Part shown: piece after piece, positions 50,001-61,109 of the stretch
Position numbering within the stretch: the stretch's first letter is position 1
How the letters are laid out: the number at the start of each line of letters is the position of its first letter
NCBI GenBank assembly: GCA_003550325.1
Contig: QKWP01001959.1
Span: forward strand, 22,500-86,499
Reading direction: 5' to 3'
Origin: Gigaspora rosea
Taxonomy: Eukaryota > Glomeromycota > Glomeromycetes > Diversisporales > Gigasporaceae
Length of the DNA: 64,000 bases
Notes under the pieces: generated by a model
Seen by the model: only the letters and a program-made list of their open reading frames with translations
Database searches by the model: none
Told to the model about the DNA's origin: nothing
Translations under genes and position numbers: made by a program

Positions 50001-52262
50001 ACTCACATGCTAGAGTATTTAAATCTCGCTCTAAATAAGAAGCTACAGTTTTTGCAATACAAGTTTTTCCAGATCCATGACCACCACATAATAATAATCC
50101 GCCCATGCCTTAAGAAAAAATAGGTGACTAAAACTCATATGAGCAAGCCGAATAACTAATGAGATGAAACTTTCAGTGTACCTGGAATATGCAAAACATT
50201 CCGTAAATCCGCTTTTCCAAGACAATATCGGAGGTACTTTTGCAGCTTTTGAGACAATTTTTCAACGCCAGATAGTAGAGGAAGATAGCCATTATTGTGC
50301 CTAAATTAACACATAACAAGAATAATATTATTATAGTAAATAGTTTTCTATTTGAAAAGTTAAAAAGCACATATTATGAAGATTTCTGTCTTTTCATTTA
50401 CTTACTGTTTTAAAAGCTTATGATCGGTGTAAGGTATATTGTCACCAATTTCTATTTTCACATTATTCAAATGATTTTTTGAAACTATTGCATACATTTC
50501 TAAAGAATCATTCTTTCCGTGACGACCATCTATTTGACTAATTGTTTTTCCACCAAAAGAAATTACAACGTTTATATCACTATTTGTCAAGGATAAAGAT
50601 AATTTCATTCCATTTGTCAAGACAATATCTGAAGATGCTGATAATTTTTCAATCCATGCTTAATTATTTAGAAGTGCAAAACGTTATTTATTGTAACTAG
50701 AATGTGTAAACAAAAGCGTTGTTTATGGTATTTACCATTAACTGAAGTGGTTATAGAAATTGCGGATTTATCTGCAAATGTTGAACTAATAAAAGATGAA
50801 TAAACATTATAAAAAGGTGTATTATCAGACTATTATAGTATTCACAAACCTAGCACTGGAGTGAAGTTTTAGCGAAGCAGACTGGAAAGGGCTTGATACA
50901 CATCGAATTATTATGTGAGTTAATGAAGTAGATTGGATATGCGGAAGCGCTAAGCTATATAAAAATAAAAAATTAGTCATGAATATAAAATTCTTAAAAA
51001 TTACTAATATAAGTAGTATTTCATAATTCACCGAATGATGTCAAACTTTTGCACATCCAGGGCATCCATTATACTCTCACATAATACAATATGTCCAGGG
51101 ACCACACAGCCTTTCTCCAGCACTTTAACATATAATGCTGGCAATGAATTGTTTCTGGCATCGTTGTCTGATTTATCTTCAGTTTCCTTGTTTTGGTAGG
51201 GTGGTTGTACTTTAGATACACGTACAATTTTAGGATTTGGAAGCCCAATTCGTGTAAGATCGCTCGGATGAATATATACAGTACAGAAATCATTGGCACT
51301 CGGTTGCAACAAATCAGATGAAAGAAATGCCCGAGGTAAAACGCGCAAACAATATACACGAGCATTAAAAATGCCGTTTGACGCGATATCTTTAATTTCT
51401 GCATTATTTTTTGTCTTTCTTAACTTGGGCGCCACAGAAATTTGAACACCTTCGCTTAATTTAGCGCAAGGACCCTTTGTGTTAATATTGACTAAATAAT
51501 GAAAGTTCTTCATTAAAATGTCACATTATTTCTTTTCATAAAGTAGAAATATTTATAGAAAACTAACTAATTTTTATCCGTGTAACGTTCGAATTGATCC
51601 AAAGCACTATAACTTCATTGGGATATACGACGCGTTGCTGCCTAATAAAGCAGTCTTCTAAATATTTATCATTACGTTCCTTTAAAGATTTATTTGATTA
51701 AAGAGGCGTTTGGTGAGCTTTAAGATAGATACACAATAAAACAAAACGTTACTATGATTTCCCAATCATCAGAACTAATCGGTTCAACAACTACGATGCT
51801 GGTTTCTGGTAATATATCCGCGAAATGTTTAACATAAATCTATACATTATGTAATATTTAAAAATATTAGATCGCCGATATGATAAGGGTTAATAATATA
51901 AATCAGGCTTTACCTTCTGACCATTGTGTAAACCAATAGCTTCGCCAAATTGCGGGTCTATCTCGATAGTTTCGGAATGATCAACTTTTGAAGGAAATCC
52001 GGACCACCCAACATATGCTTTGCCTTGTGCAAATTTAGCGTCATGCCAAGATAATTCTAGAATAACATTTTGTGGTAACTGTCAAAATGTAAATCTAAAG
52101 ACGTGTCGCCTCGAAATAACAATATAATTATTTTTTTTTTTTTATATATTAATTAAGTACCTGATTTTGTTCAGAAAGATATTGGGTCCATTTAAATGGA
52201 AGATTTACAAAACAGTTTTCTGAAGGGACAAAAGAAACAATTGCATGAAGCTGTTGAGACAT
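47044..52262 (-). CDS. PEX1: Peroxisomal biogenesis AAA ATPase PEX1
   Basis: PEX1 with PEX6 forms the AAA motor that extracts ubiquitinated PEX5 from the peroxisomal membrane. The gene has roughly 18 exons. Exon 1 starts at the ATG at 52262 and contains the family N-domain motif [13 protein letters not shown]; an upstream overlapping ATG is in a wrong frame. The N-domain continues with [13 protein letters not shown] and [17 protein letters not shown]. The first AAA domain has an intact Walker A ([20 protein letters not shown]) and Walker B ([13 protein letters not shown]). The second has [40 protein letters not shown], the arginine-finger region [15 protein letters not shown] and [15 protein letters not shown]. 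The protein ends GQRSTLC at 47044. A hAT-like MITE sits in one intron and another MITE lies upstream. Confidence 0.93.
49392..49762. mobile_element. hAT-like MITE in a PEX1 intron
   Basis: A 371-bp element with ends TAGAGGTCTAACTC and, inverted, TAAAGGTCTGACTC. Its imperfect 8-bp duplication is CTATAAAC / CTTTAAGC (49384-49391, 49763-49770). The interior is almost entirely GAATATTC/TATTCGAATA units. It lies in the intron 49314-49782, with its edge 20 bp from the GTATGT donor (at 49782 on the minus strand). Confidence 0.85.
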
Positions 52263-52337
52263 TGAGACATTTCTGTCGAATTGTATTAAATTCACGTTCT
52301 TAACTAATAACTAGCTAATAGATCTTCTTCCATTACC

Positions 52338-52343
52338 CACGTG
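52338..52343. promoter_or_regulatory. CACGTG box upstream of PEX1
   Basis: A CACGTG hexamer about 76 bp upstream of the PEX1 start codon. Only the consensus supports a role. Confidence 0.3.
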
Positions 52344-52547
52344 CTACTGCATAAATTTTAATACAATAATTATATATATGTATTTTAAAATAAAAAAAAT
52401 TAATTTATTAATCAAGCTAGTACAAAATTTTAATTATAATAATAATTATTTAAAAGATTTTAATTTATTTCATATTGATTTAATAGAGATATCAATTATT
52501 TAAATTAAAATAAAAGAGGTCTATTTTAATTTTTTAGTTATACTATA

Positions 52548-52877
52548 TGGAGTGCTCCGTATTAAAAGGCCCATTTTTACAATTTTTTGAAAAATGAGTT
52601 TTTATCAAATTCATGTAAATTTTGACATGACTGATATTTTTCAATTATTAATGAAAGTCGATTTGCATAATAAAAAATCAAGATAATGTAAAAAGAAAAA
52701 TTACATGAGGCTGCGTAGAGCCAACACGTCACGAGATTATCCGATAGTCACATGCCGTCTTTAACCAATCAAAATAGTGAAATTTAATTAATCCCGGATC
52801 AGTCCGAAAATCAAAACAAGTGGTTAAGCTCAATGAGATAAATGTAAAAATGGGCCCTTTTAATACGGAGCACTCCA
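52548..52877. mobile_element. TA-flanked MITE, family D copy 2 (young)
   Basis: A 330-bp element with nearly perfect inverted repeats of about 38 bp (starting TGGAGTGCTCCGTATTAAAA) and TA on both sides. It lies about 285 bp upstream of the PEX1 start. The decayed copy is at 3943-4278. The centre keeps the block GAGGCTGCGTAGAGCC in both copies. Confidence 0.88.
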
Positions 52878-53449
52878 TATAGCTTGTTTACTTATGGTTT
52901 TGTTACAAGAATAGAGTAAGGGTAGCAGCAAAAAAAGCTGTAACAATATGATTCCGCTTGATTTTTAATTATTAGAAAATAGTTTAGCTGACCAGATGAG
53001 TTCATTATCATAATAAAAAAAAATAGACAGTCAGAGACCACCTTTTTTGCTAATTTGCTAAAATTTAATATAAGCATTTTGTAACATAAATCTTTAACAA
53101 AATTATTGTAAAGATTACTTAGGATGTTCTCAAGCAGCATGTTCAATGTAATCAGCTATTAATTAAAACAGTGCTCAACCATTATAGCATTATTAATTAG
53201 ACTATTTTTGAGAACTGGTAGTATGCTATTAAAGATTGATAGTATAGATAATGATATAATAATATAATTGAAATATACTTATGTATCTTTCACAATAGAT
53301 TAATTTATGAACATATTGATGCTCAGGTATTATGATTAATTAAAATATTAATTGCAATTAATGCTTGAGCAAATATTTTTATCTTTACTACCATTTTTTA
53401 CAAATAGAAATAAAAAAAAAATAAATAAAATAAAATAATAGGGTATGAG
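52878..53449. other. Intergenic, no gene seen
   Basis: AT-rich sequence with only short uninformative frames. Confidence 0.6.
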
Positions 53450-53940
53450 GCGTTTCCTTGTACAATACCATATAATTTTTATAGTCTTGCACAGGCATTG
53501 ATAGTGCTATCATGTATTTCTTTCTTTTTGCTTTTTTCTTCTTTCTTTTCATTTTTATCTTTTTTGTCGAATTTGGTCTGTCGTTTAGGTAGTAGTTAGT
53601 ATTTCCCCATTTTATTTTTCCTTTTATTTTTTCTCCTTTTTTGTTATAGTTTTTCTTATAGTAGGTTCTTTCTACTAGAAAGGTTAGGGGAAAAAAGTCT
53701 AAAAAGAAGGCAATCTTGATATGGTTAGCATGTGCCAGCCGGTGATAGAAGGGAACGCATTCTCAGTAAGTTGAGAATCCGAATTGAGGCAAAACTTTGC
53801 TAGGCAGATCGCACTTGGATAAAATTGGGTGAGCTTTCTGTTAGAGTAGAATGTATGTATATACAAACGCAGTCGTATAATAAAGTCTACAGATACAGAA
53901 GGCAGGATTGCTGAATTTAAAAAATAAAATAATGAAAATG
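53450..53940 (+). mobile_element. 3' end of a LINE-like retrotransposon
   Basis: Pyrimidine-rich tract (53515-53655), then a block ending CAGGATTGCTGAATTTAAAA. The order GCAGATCGCAC, GGGTGAGCT, ATAAAGT, GAATTTAAAA is shared with the tail of the LINE at 54659-55773 (CAGGTCGCAC, GGGTGAGCT, ATAAAGT, GAATTTAAAA). No coding remnant is visible. Confidence 0.55.
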
Positions 53941-54313
53941 ATGGATTAGCGAAAAGATAAAGAATCTCGATACTTGCAAATTCTGTTTCTTCTTTTTTTA
54001 GAATTTACTATGAATCAACAGAACACAAAAAGAGCCTTTTTTATTTGTAGTAAATATTTTTAATATAAGTAATAAAGTAATGATTTGTCAATGTTGATTT
54101 TGAAATCTAGAATAATAATCATAATAATATAAAAAGAATGGAGTATTTGAACAATTGTTTTTTCTAATAATTAAACAAAAAACTTCAACCAATAAATGCA
54201 ACTCTATAATAAAAAAAGAATGTTTGGGCTTCTATCTTTTGTTTAATTGAAATGATAAATATTCATAGTTGGCTAAATAAACATCTGCTAATAATTTTTT
54301 TCTTTTTAATATA

Positions 54314-54553
54314 TGGGGTCTTTGCCTTGAAAATGACCTTACGGAGCTATGTAGATCTTATGAATAAAAATTAAAATTTCTAGCTATCTAGTAATTCAAT
54401 TCAAATAAACTTTTTTTTATTTTATATAGTTTAGTGAGTTCTACAAAATAAAAAAAAATTATTTGAATTGGATTATTGGATGGCTAGAAATTTTAATTTT
54501 TATTCATAAGATCTACATAGCCCCGTAAGGTCATTTTCAAGGCAAAGACCCCA
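54314..54553. mobile_element. TA-flanked MITE with 75-bp inverted repeats
   Basis: A 240-bp element whose arms begin TGGGGTCTTTGCCTTGAAAA and are nearly identical over about 75 bp (single G/A difference), bounded by TA (54312-54313, 54554-54555). Probably a recent insertion given the arm identity. Confidence 0.88.
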
Positions 54554-54658
54554 TATGTTACATATTTTATTCATTGGAATAATCAATACAATTAATTCGA
54601 TAAACTATTTTTTACTAATAAAAATTTACCTTTATGACAGGATAATTAAGTTATTTGA

Positions 54659-55773
54659 TGCTTACAAGATTGGTTAACAAAGCAGAATGGACCTTTACAC
54701 ACGCAAAGAACAATGTAACTCATCAAGAACGCACCAAGCTCCAACATTGGCCAACCTTCTACAAAATTACTGAAAGTAGTACAAGAGTACAAAACTACAC
54801 AATGGAGAAAAACACACTACAGCTCTTCAAACTTAAGTGTATTAACAACCTGCTACTAGTCCTAGTGGCTTTGAACAGAAGAAAACCCAACATGTATCAC
54901 AGTACTACCTGTATAGTCTGCAAAGAGAAGAATGAAACAGTAGAGCACCTCGTAAGCTGCAGAGTATCGACAAAGCTACTTAGAGACCTGGAAGAATGTG
55001 CAGTAAAATCAAGTCTACGAAAGTCAGAAAACACAGAAGAAATGGAAAGAAAAATAGAAGAGGTTCTAGTAAGTTTAGGAAAGGGTAGTACAGAAGATGA
55101 GCTAAGAAGAAGAGAGCGTTGGATAAGAGGCCTGATAACAATAGAAGACTATGAAGAATTGTGACCACTTTTCGAGTCAAACAAACAAACCGTAAGCTTC
55201 TTGGTTACTTTATGGAAAAAATGGATAGAGCTTATATATAGGAGAGTATGGATCTCTAGATGTAGGCTAGTAAAAGAGTAAGAGAAGGGGTTAAATATCA
55301 CAGTAAAGGAGAAACGTAGTAAAAGGCAAAAGAGAAAGAAAAGAAGCAAAAAAGAAAACAAGAAAGGGAAAGAGAAGTCGCTACGAAAAGCACAGAGCAT
55401 AGAAAAAGAAAAGAAACAAGAAAAAGATGTCGTGGAAATTGAAGTTTGGAAGGTAGTTAGAGAAGAGATAGCTCGTTGGATCAACAGTGGCGAACGAGCT
55501 AGTTGGTGGAAAATATAGTTGGTAGTTATGATAGGCTGTGAGAACCATCCTGTAAAGTATTATACAACTTAGAACAAAGCTGTATAGTATGAGGAAAATC
55601 TCACTATAGCAGGTCGCACATAGGTATTCTCTGAATAACCGGGTGAGCTAATATTTGTAATTCAGGTTATAGAAAGATAGTTTTTCTTTTTATATAATTT
55701 TTGTTATTATGTTAAGTTAATACAATCCCTAATAAAGTATTGGCATGACTGCCGAATTTAAAAAAAAAAAAAA
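54659..55773 (+). mobile_element. 5'-truncated LINE retrotransposon
   Basis: Flanked by a 15-bp target duplication AATTAAGTTATTTGA (54644-54658, 55774-55788) and ending in a poly-A tail. The retained coding part (to 55164) is the C-terminal end of a non-LTR reverse transcriptase protein, with the zinc-knuckle-like CIVCKEKNETVEHLVSC and a charged helical tail. A TGA at 55162-55164 interrupts the frame, but similarity to the usual LINE end continues beyond it (TLWKKWIELIYRRVWISRC). The catalytic RT domain is missing, as expected after incomplete reverse transcription. Confidence 0.82.
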
Positions 55774-55849
55774 AATTAAGTTATTTGAGAACACCCTTAA
55801 AATTAATTATAGTACTTGCATACAATTTTGATCATTAGCTAATCATATA

Positions 55850-56559
55850 GGGTGAGTCAGTAAAAAAGGAACAAATCATTTTTAGTAAAATTTTTTTAAT
55901 TTTTAAATCAAAATATCTTGACAATTATTTAATCAAATTTGCCAAAAATTTTTTTATTTTAATCTTGAAAGTATATAGAATTAAAAATAAAAAAAAATTT
56001 ATTAAATTTATTAAGATAGTTGTTAAGATATTTAAGCTTAAAGTCAAGAAAACTTTTACTTAGAAAAAACATATAGTCCGATTTAAGTAATTTATAAGTA
56101 GGGCTTATTTTTTTAAAAAGTTTAAGCCTAAATAACTTCTAATCTACTGGTCTGTTTTAAATGATTTTACTACCAAAATGTTCATCTCTTTGAGACGATT
56201 CCAACGAGCTGAAAATTATTTAAATCCAATCACAGGATCACAAAATAATGCACTGTCAAATAGTAACGCACCTAGGAGGTGGGGGTTGATTGGTTAGTCC
56301 TATGTCTAACCAATCAACCCCACCCCTAGGTGCGTCACTATTTGACAACGCATTATCTTGCGATCCTGTGATTGGATTTTAATAATTTTGGGCTCATTAG
56401 AATCATCTCAAATAGACAAACATTTTGGTAGTAAAATCATTTAAAACAAACCAGTAGATTAGAAGTTATTTAGCTTTAAAGTTTTAAAAAAAAATAAGCT
56501 CTACTTATAAATTACTTAAATCAGCTCATATGATTTGTCTCTTTTTTACTAACTTACCC
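55850..56559. mobile_element. Foldback (palindromic) element
   Basis: Termini GGGTGAGTCAGTAAAAAAGG and, inverted, GGGTAAGTTAGTAAAAAAGA. From about 56070 inward the two arms are complementary almost continuously up to a tiny loop near 56300 (TCCTATGTC). For example GTTGATTGGTTAG faces CTAACCAATCAAC and ATCACAGGATC faces GATCCTGTGAT. About 195 bp near 55880-56070 occur only in the left arm. No clear target duplication and no coding sequence. Confidence 0.8.
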
Positions 56560-56706
56560 TTATATAAAGAAATGCTAGAGAGCACCCTTAGCTAATGAGC
56601 TACTTCTTACTAAAAATAATTTCTTTCAATATGATTGACTAGTTATTAAGATTATGCACAAGTAATACATATGATTAATTGAAATAATTTTTTGATAAAT
56701 TTACAA

Positions 56707-57345
56707 GGGAAAATAAATTTGTCGCACCCGCAACATGTCGCACTCCTGCTTCGACCAATCAAATCGCACGATTTTATAGACAAAAAATTTTATTTTTTAA
56801 AATTTTAAAAATTTACTTAATAAAGTGTAAAATATATATAAAATAGCATGTTATATAATATAAAATTTTATTCTAAACAACTTTTCCTAAGTCGTAAAGA
56901 TAGGTTGTCTTAGTAAAAATAAACGTTTTATAAGAAAAATCAAAATTTCCCAAAGTTAGCACATATAAAACTTTTTTTTTACTAAACCAATCTACTTTTT
57001 AACTTAGAAAGAAGTTGTTTAGCGTAAAATTTTACATATAATACTTGAACGTAAATATAGATTATATTAGTAAAAAAAAAGGTTTATATGTGCTAACGAT
57101 CGAAAATTTTGATTTTTCTTATAAAACGGTATTTTTTACTAAGACAATCTATCTTTATGACTTAGAAAAAGTTGATCAGAATAAAATTTTACATTATATG
57201 CTTTGATATCGCTTATTTATTTTTACATTTTACTAGTAAAATTTTTAATTTTTAAAATTTAAAATTTTTTGTCTACAAAATCGTGCGATTTGATTGGTCA
57301 GAAGCAGGGTGTGACATGTCGCAGGTGCGACAAATTTCTATTCCC
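56707..57345. mobile_element. Mutator-like MITE, complete copy
   Basis: A 639-bp element with a perfect 9-bp target duplication AATTTACAA (56698-56706, 57346-57354). It begins GGGAAAATAAATTTGTCGCA and ends, inverted, GGGAATAGAAATTTGTCGCA. The inverted repeats extend over 100 bp (for example CAATCAAATCGCACGATTTT). A 9-bp duplication with long inverted repeats is typical of MULEs. The partial copy at 795-1366 is its near twin. Confidence 0.9.
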
Positions 57346-57354
57346 AATTTACAA

Positions 57355-59448
57355 ATTCATATTATATAAAATGCAGATATTAAATTTAAATCAATATAAT
57401 TTTATAATAAAAAAAAATGGTCTTGAGCATTTTTTTTATTATAGCTAAACTATTTTTTTTTACTAAATAAATTGAGATTCAATCTAATAATTTATATACT
57501 TAAGTACATTCATTATAAGTTTTAAAATAGTTTAATATAAACTATTCAATTTTTATTAATTTAATTATATTCATGCTAACTTAACCAATAAGTTACTTTT
57601 AAATATCAAATTGATTCAGTTAATAAGTATAATGATTTAATTTTTTTTATTCTGTATTATCACTTTTAAGACTCAAGCTCAAGTTAATAAGTTGGTAAGT
57701 ATAAAATATTTATCTACTAATTAAAAAATCTAAATAAGTCAGTGAATTCATTAAATTGATTTAGTTACATTACAAAGTTGTTTTTATGTAGAGTTGTGTA
57801 TTTAAAAATTATATATAAGTCTACAAACCCAATATAAATTTACATAGTATAATTTTATACATAAATATAATTTTTAAATAACATTTGTTTAACAGTTATG
57901 TAATACTTATGTAATGATAATTTAAAATATAAAAATATATTAAGTGGTCAAATAAGTAAAATGTTAAAATAAAAATAAAGTTATAATTAAAGTTGGGATT
58001 AGAATTAGAGCTAGTGTTAGGGGTAAAATTATAAGAGGTGCATTTTTAATTAAAAATATAACAGGAGTTATCCTAGTAAAATTTTGAGATATTAACTATT
58101 TCTTTTCTTAAAATTTATATAAAAATTTTATTTAAATTTTATAATATACAAAGGCTATATAATTATATATGTAAAATTTATTAATATATAATATTTATAT
58201 AAAAATTTTTATTTAATATTTATAATATATAACATCTATAAAATTTTTACTTAAATCTTATAATATATAAAAGTTATAGTTATAATATATAAAATTTATT
58301 AATATATAAAATTTATATAAAAAATTTATTTAGCTGTTAGATATTTATAGCATATAAAAGTTAATTATAATACATAAAATTCATAAATATGTAATATTTA
58401 CATAATTTTTTTTTATAAATTTATTTTTATATAAGCTAAATAGATTTTATATAAATTCTATTATAAATAATATAAAGATTAACATATATAATTTTTATAT
58501 AGTAGATCTATGACTGATCTATGTAAATTTTATAAAAAAACAACTTGCTGATGTAGCATAATGGTAATTTAATCAAAAATATAGTATTTGAAATAAGCCA
58601 ACTTGCTAGTTGTAAATATTATATAATGATTATTTAATTATTTAAACAAAGTATTTGAAAATGAGCAATTTATATTACTAAGTTTTTCCTACTCATGTTA
58701 ATTTGGTTCTCAATAAATCTCTTCAAGTTGATTGATTTGGCAAATAAGTATACAGTTATAACAGAAATGTAGTGCAGAAGCGAACATGACAGGGATGCCA
58801 GAGTGTAGTGTATAATTAGACTAAAGCAGCAGGAGTACGTATAATCTAATAATATGTATACATATACGTACATACATACACATCTGTGTACCAAGTCCAA
58901 TATTTAGAAAAGATCAGCAAACTCTCTTTCACTCTTTCGCTATAGTCTTTGTCGATCTATGATTATCAATTCATCAACCCATTAAAAAATCCGAAACAAC
59001 AAAAAACAAACCCATAAATTTTAGAAAATAAATATGCAAACTTAGCTCAGAACACTTGTAAAAATGGAGGGAAACCTAAAGAATAAATGAAATTGCTCTT
59101 TGCGCCAAGTTGTTAAGTAGATATGAACTAGTAATAGATTCGAGATTCGAGATTTGAGATTCGAAATTCGCTATTAAAAAGTAAAGAGTAAATAGTATTT
59201 TAAAACCGTGAGGTAAGTAGATCCCACCAAAAAAGAATAAACATTGCAAGTGTTTTGAAAATCAACAAAAAAAAAGCAGGATTTTACGATAAAAGGCATT
59301 AGATTATGGATTTTTAAATTCAGGGTATTTATTAAAATAGTAACTTGTACCAGTATGTATCCGAATTAAAAAATGTACCACTTTCTGTTTTCTATATGAC
59401 GTTAAATTGACATTACATCATGTGATACTAGACCCCTGGTTTAGGATA
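57355..59448. other. AT-rich intergenic sequence, no gene seen
   Basis: Very AT-rich (many ATATAAAATTTATAT words at 58080-58450). Short frames only. Confidence 0.6.
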
Positions 59449-59645
59449 CAAGTCAAACTCGTTATAGTGAAGTGGTCGGTTCCATTAATAAAAATTTTTA
59501 AAAAATTTACTATATCGAGAGTTTATTAGTAAATTCACTATATCGAGAAAATTTTATATAGACTGGCTTTGGGTCCAACTTCACTATATCAAAATTTTAA
59601 TTAGTCTTTACTATATTGAGAGTTCACTATAACGAGAGTAACTTG
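59449..59645. mobile_element. TA-flanked MITE, pogo-like ends
   Basis: A 197-bp element between TA dinucleotides, with ends CAAGTCAAACTCGTTATAGT and, inverted, CAAGTTACTCTCGTTATAGT. The interior repeats TTCACTATATCGAGA in both directions. The CTCGTTATA word is reminiscent of pogo/Tigger termini. Confidence 0.75.
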
Positions 59646-60513
59646 TAGTTATCATGGAACCCGGGGTTTAAGCAAATTAAACTAGACCTCATATATGATT
59701 GGTTCAGATCTAATAGCTATCGAGTAAAAAAAATTCAACTATATGCGCGAAGCCAGTTTCGTAATAAAAATTTCAATCGATTTTAAAAAAAAGACAGTTT
59801 TTATTTATTTATTTATTTATTAATATTATTTACAATATACAAGCGAAAATAAAAAAAAATAAAAAAAGGTGAAAAAAGTGGAAAAAAATTCGGACAAAAG
59901 AACACAAAAAAAAGATAAATCCTACAAATATTAAAAAGCAGCAAAGTAACGTGCAAAGAATTACAAGACCTAATAAAAAATATACTGAAAGCTCAATTAA
60001 AAACACATCCAAAAAACGTCTCAACTCTGATAACAAGGTTATGCAAAACAACATAACAAAAGAATACCAAAAAAGGAATGATATCAAAAATGTCGAGAAA
60101 GCATAAAAAATCATAAGCCCTATGAAAAATGAAAAATATACTAAAAGCAACAAAAAACCTAAAAGGTAGCATAAAAACTAAAACGGTAAGAAAAATAACA
60201 ACTTACTAGAAAGCATTGATGAAATTATAATGACTTTGGCAACAAAATGACAAAATTACAACAAAAATGTGCACCAAAAATGATGATACAAGAGTGACAA
60301 TACTAAAAACTAAGTAATGATAAAGTATCAAAACAAAAAAATTATGCAGATCATATGGGCTGATTTGTACACTATACCAAATTTGGATCAAAATTATCCA
60401 ATCAAATTAATAAATTTTATATATCAATAATAAGTAAAAAAAAAATGATAATATAAAACTTCTAGTAAGTTACGTAATAATCCACTTTAAAACTTAACAA
60501 GTATATTGTTTTT
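59646..60513. other. A-rich intergenic sequence
   Basis: From about 59840 to 60250 the plus strand is A-rich and produces hydrophobic minus-strand frames (L/F/I/Y) that I do not accept as genes. Confidence 0.6.
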
Positions 60514-61109
60514 CAGTTTTACTAAATCACACCACTGGCGTTCAATGCCAGTATTGGAAATTAGATATCTACTCCCGTATCGGCATCAAAAATTCACCCC
60601 CATGTAATTAGTACCAAAANCAAAGAATTACAAGACCTAATAAAAAATATACTGAAAGCTCAATTAAAAACACATCCAAAAAACGTCTCAACTCTGATAA
60701 CAAGGTTATGCAAAATCACACCACTGGCGTTCAATGCCAGTATTGGAAATTAGATATCTACTCCCGTATCGGCATCAAAAATTCACCCCCATGTAATTAG
60801 TACCAAAATTCTTTCAAGTTTGGTTTAGGTTAGAGTTAGGGTGAGTGCTTAGTTAGGGTTTGGATTTAGGTTGTTATATAGTAAAATCTCTCAAGAAAAA
60901 CTTTTTTTTAGTTAAAAAAAGTGGTTTCTTATGCGAATTTTTGAGAAATAAGCTTTTTTTGACAAAAGAAACGTTTGTTTTGAATTTTCCTGATCGTGTT
61001 ATATTACACCAAATTATTATACATGATTTTCCTACCTAATTTCCAATGATGTTCCGATCTAATTTCTGACACTGGTGTTGAACGCCAGTGGTGTGCTTTA
61101 GTAAAACTG
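60514..61109. mobile_element. hAT-like MITE containing an assembly duplication
   Basis: Ends CAGTTTTACTAAATCACACC and, inverted, CAGTTTTACTAAAGCACACC, with an 8-bp duplication TTGTTTTT / TTATTTTT (60506-60513, 61110-61117). The inverted arms share CACTGGCGTTCAA. The true length is uncertain because 60621-60808 appears duplicated by assembly. Confidence 0.75.
60527..60808. repeat. Duplicated contig-end sequence around an N
   Basis: 60527-60619 is repeated at 60716-60808, and 60621-60714 repeats 59954-60047. A single N at 60620 marks the join. Exact duplication of two neighbouring blocks at an N is what a failed overlap between contig ends leaves. Confidence 0.85.

Noticed and set aside
54655-54700. 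Start codon of the LINE-derived frame as a real gene start
   Set aside because: The ATG lies in the target-site duplication, so the frame begins by chance at the truncation point.
58670-58900. 76-codon minus-strand frame with CMYVYVYILLDYTYS
   Set aside because: TA/CA-repeat derived, no recognisable domain or splice context.
59830-60391. Minus-strand frames of 61-107 codons, rich in Leu/Phe/Ile, looking like membrane proteins
   Set aside because: They arise from A-rich sequence on the plus strand; no conserved motif, no splice structure, and part of the region is duplicated by assembly.
60825-60870. TTAGGG-like words suggesting an interstitial telomere
   Set aside because: Only two or three irregular copies within a hAT-like MITE; telomeric arrays are regular.
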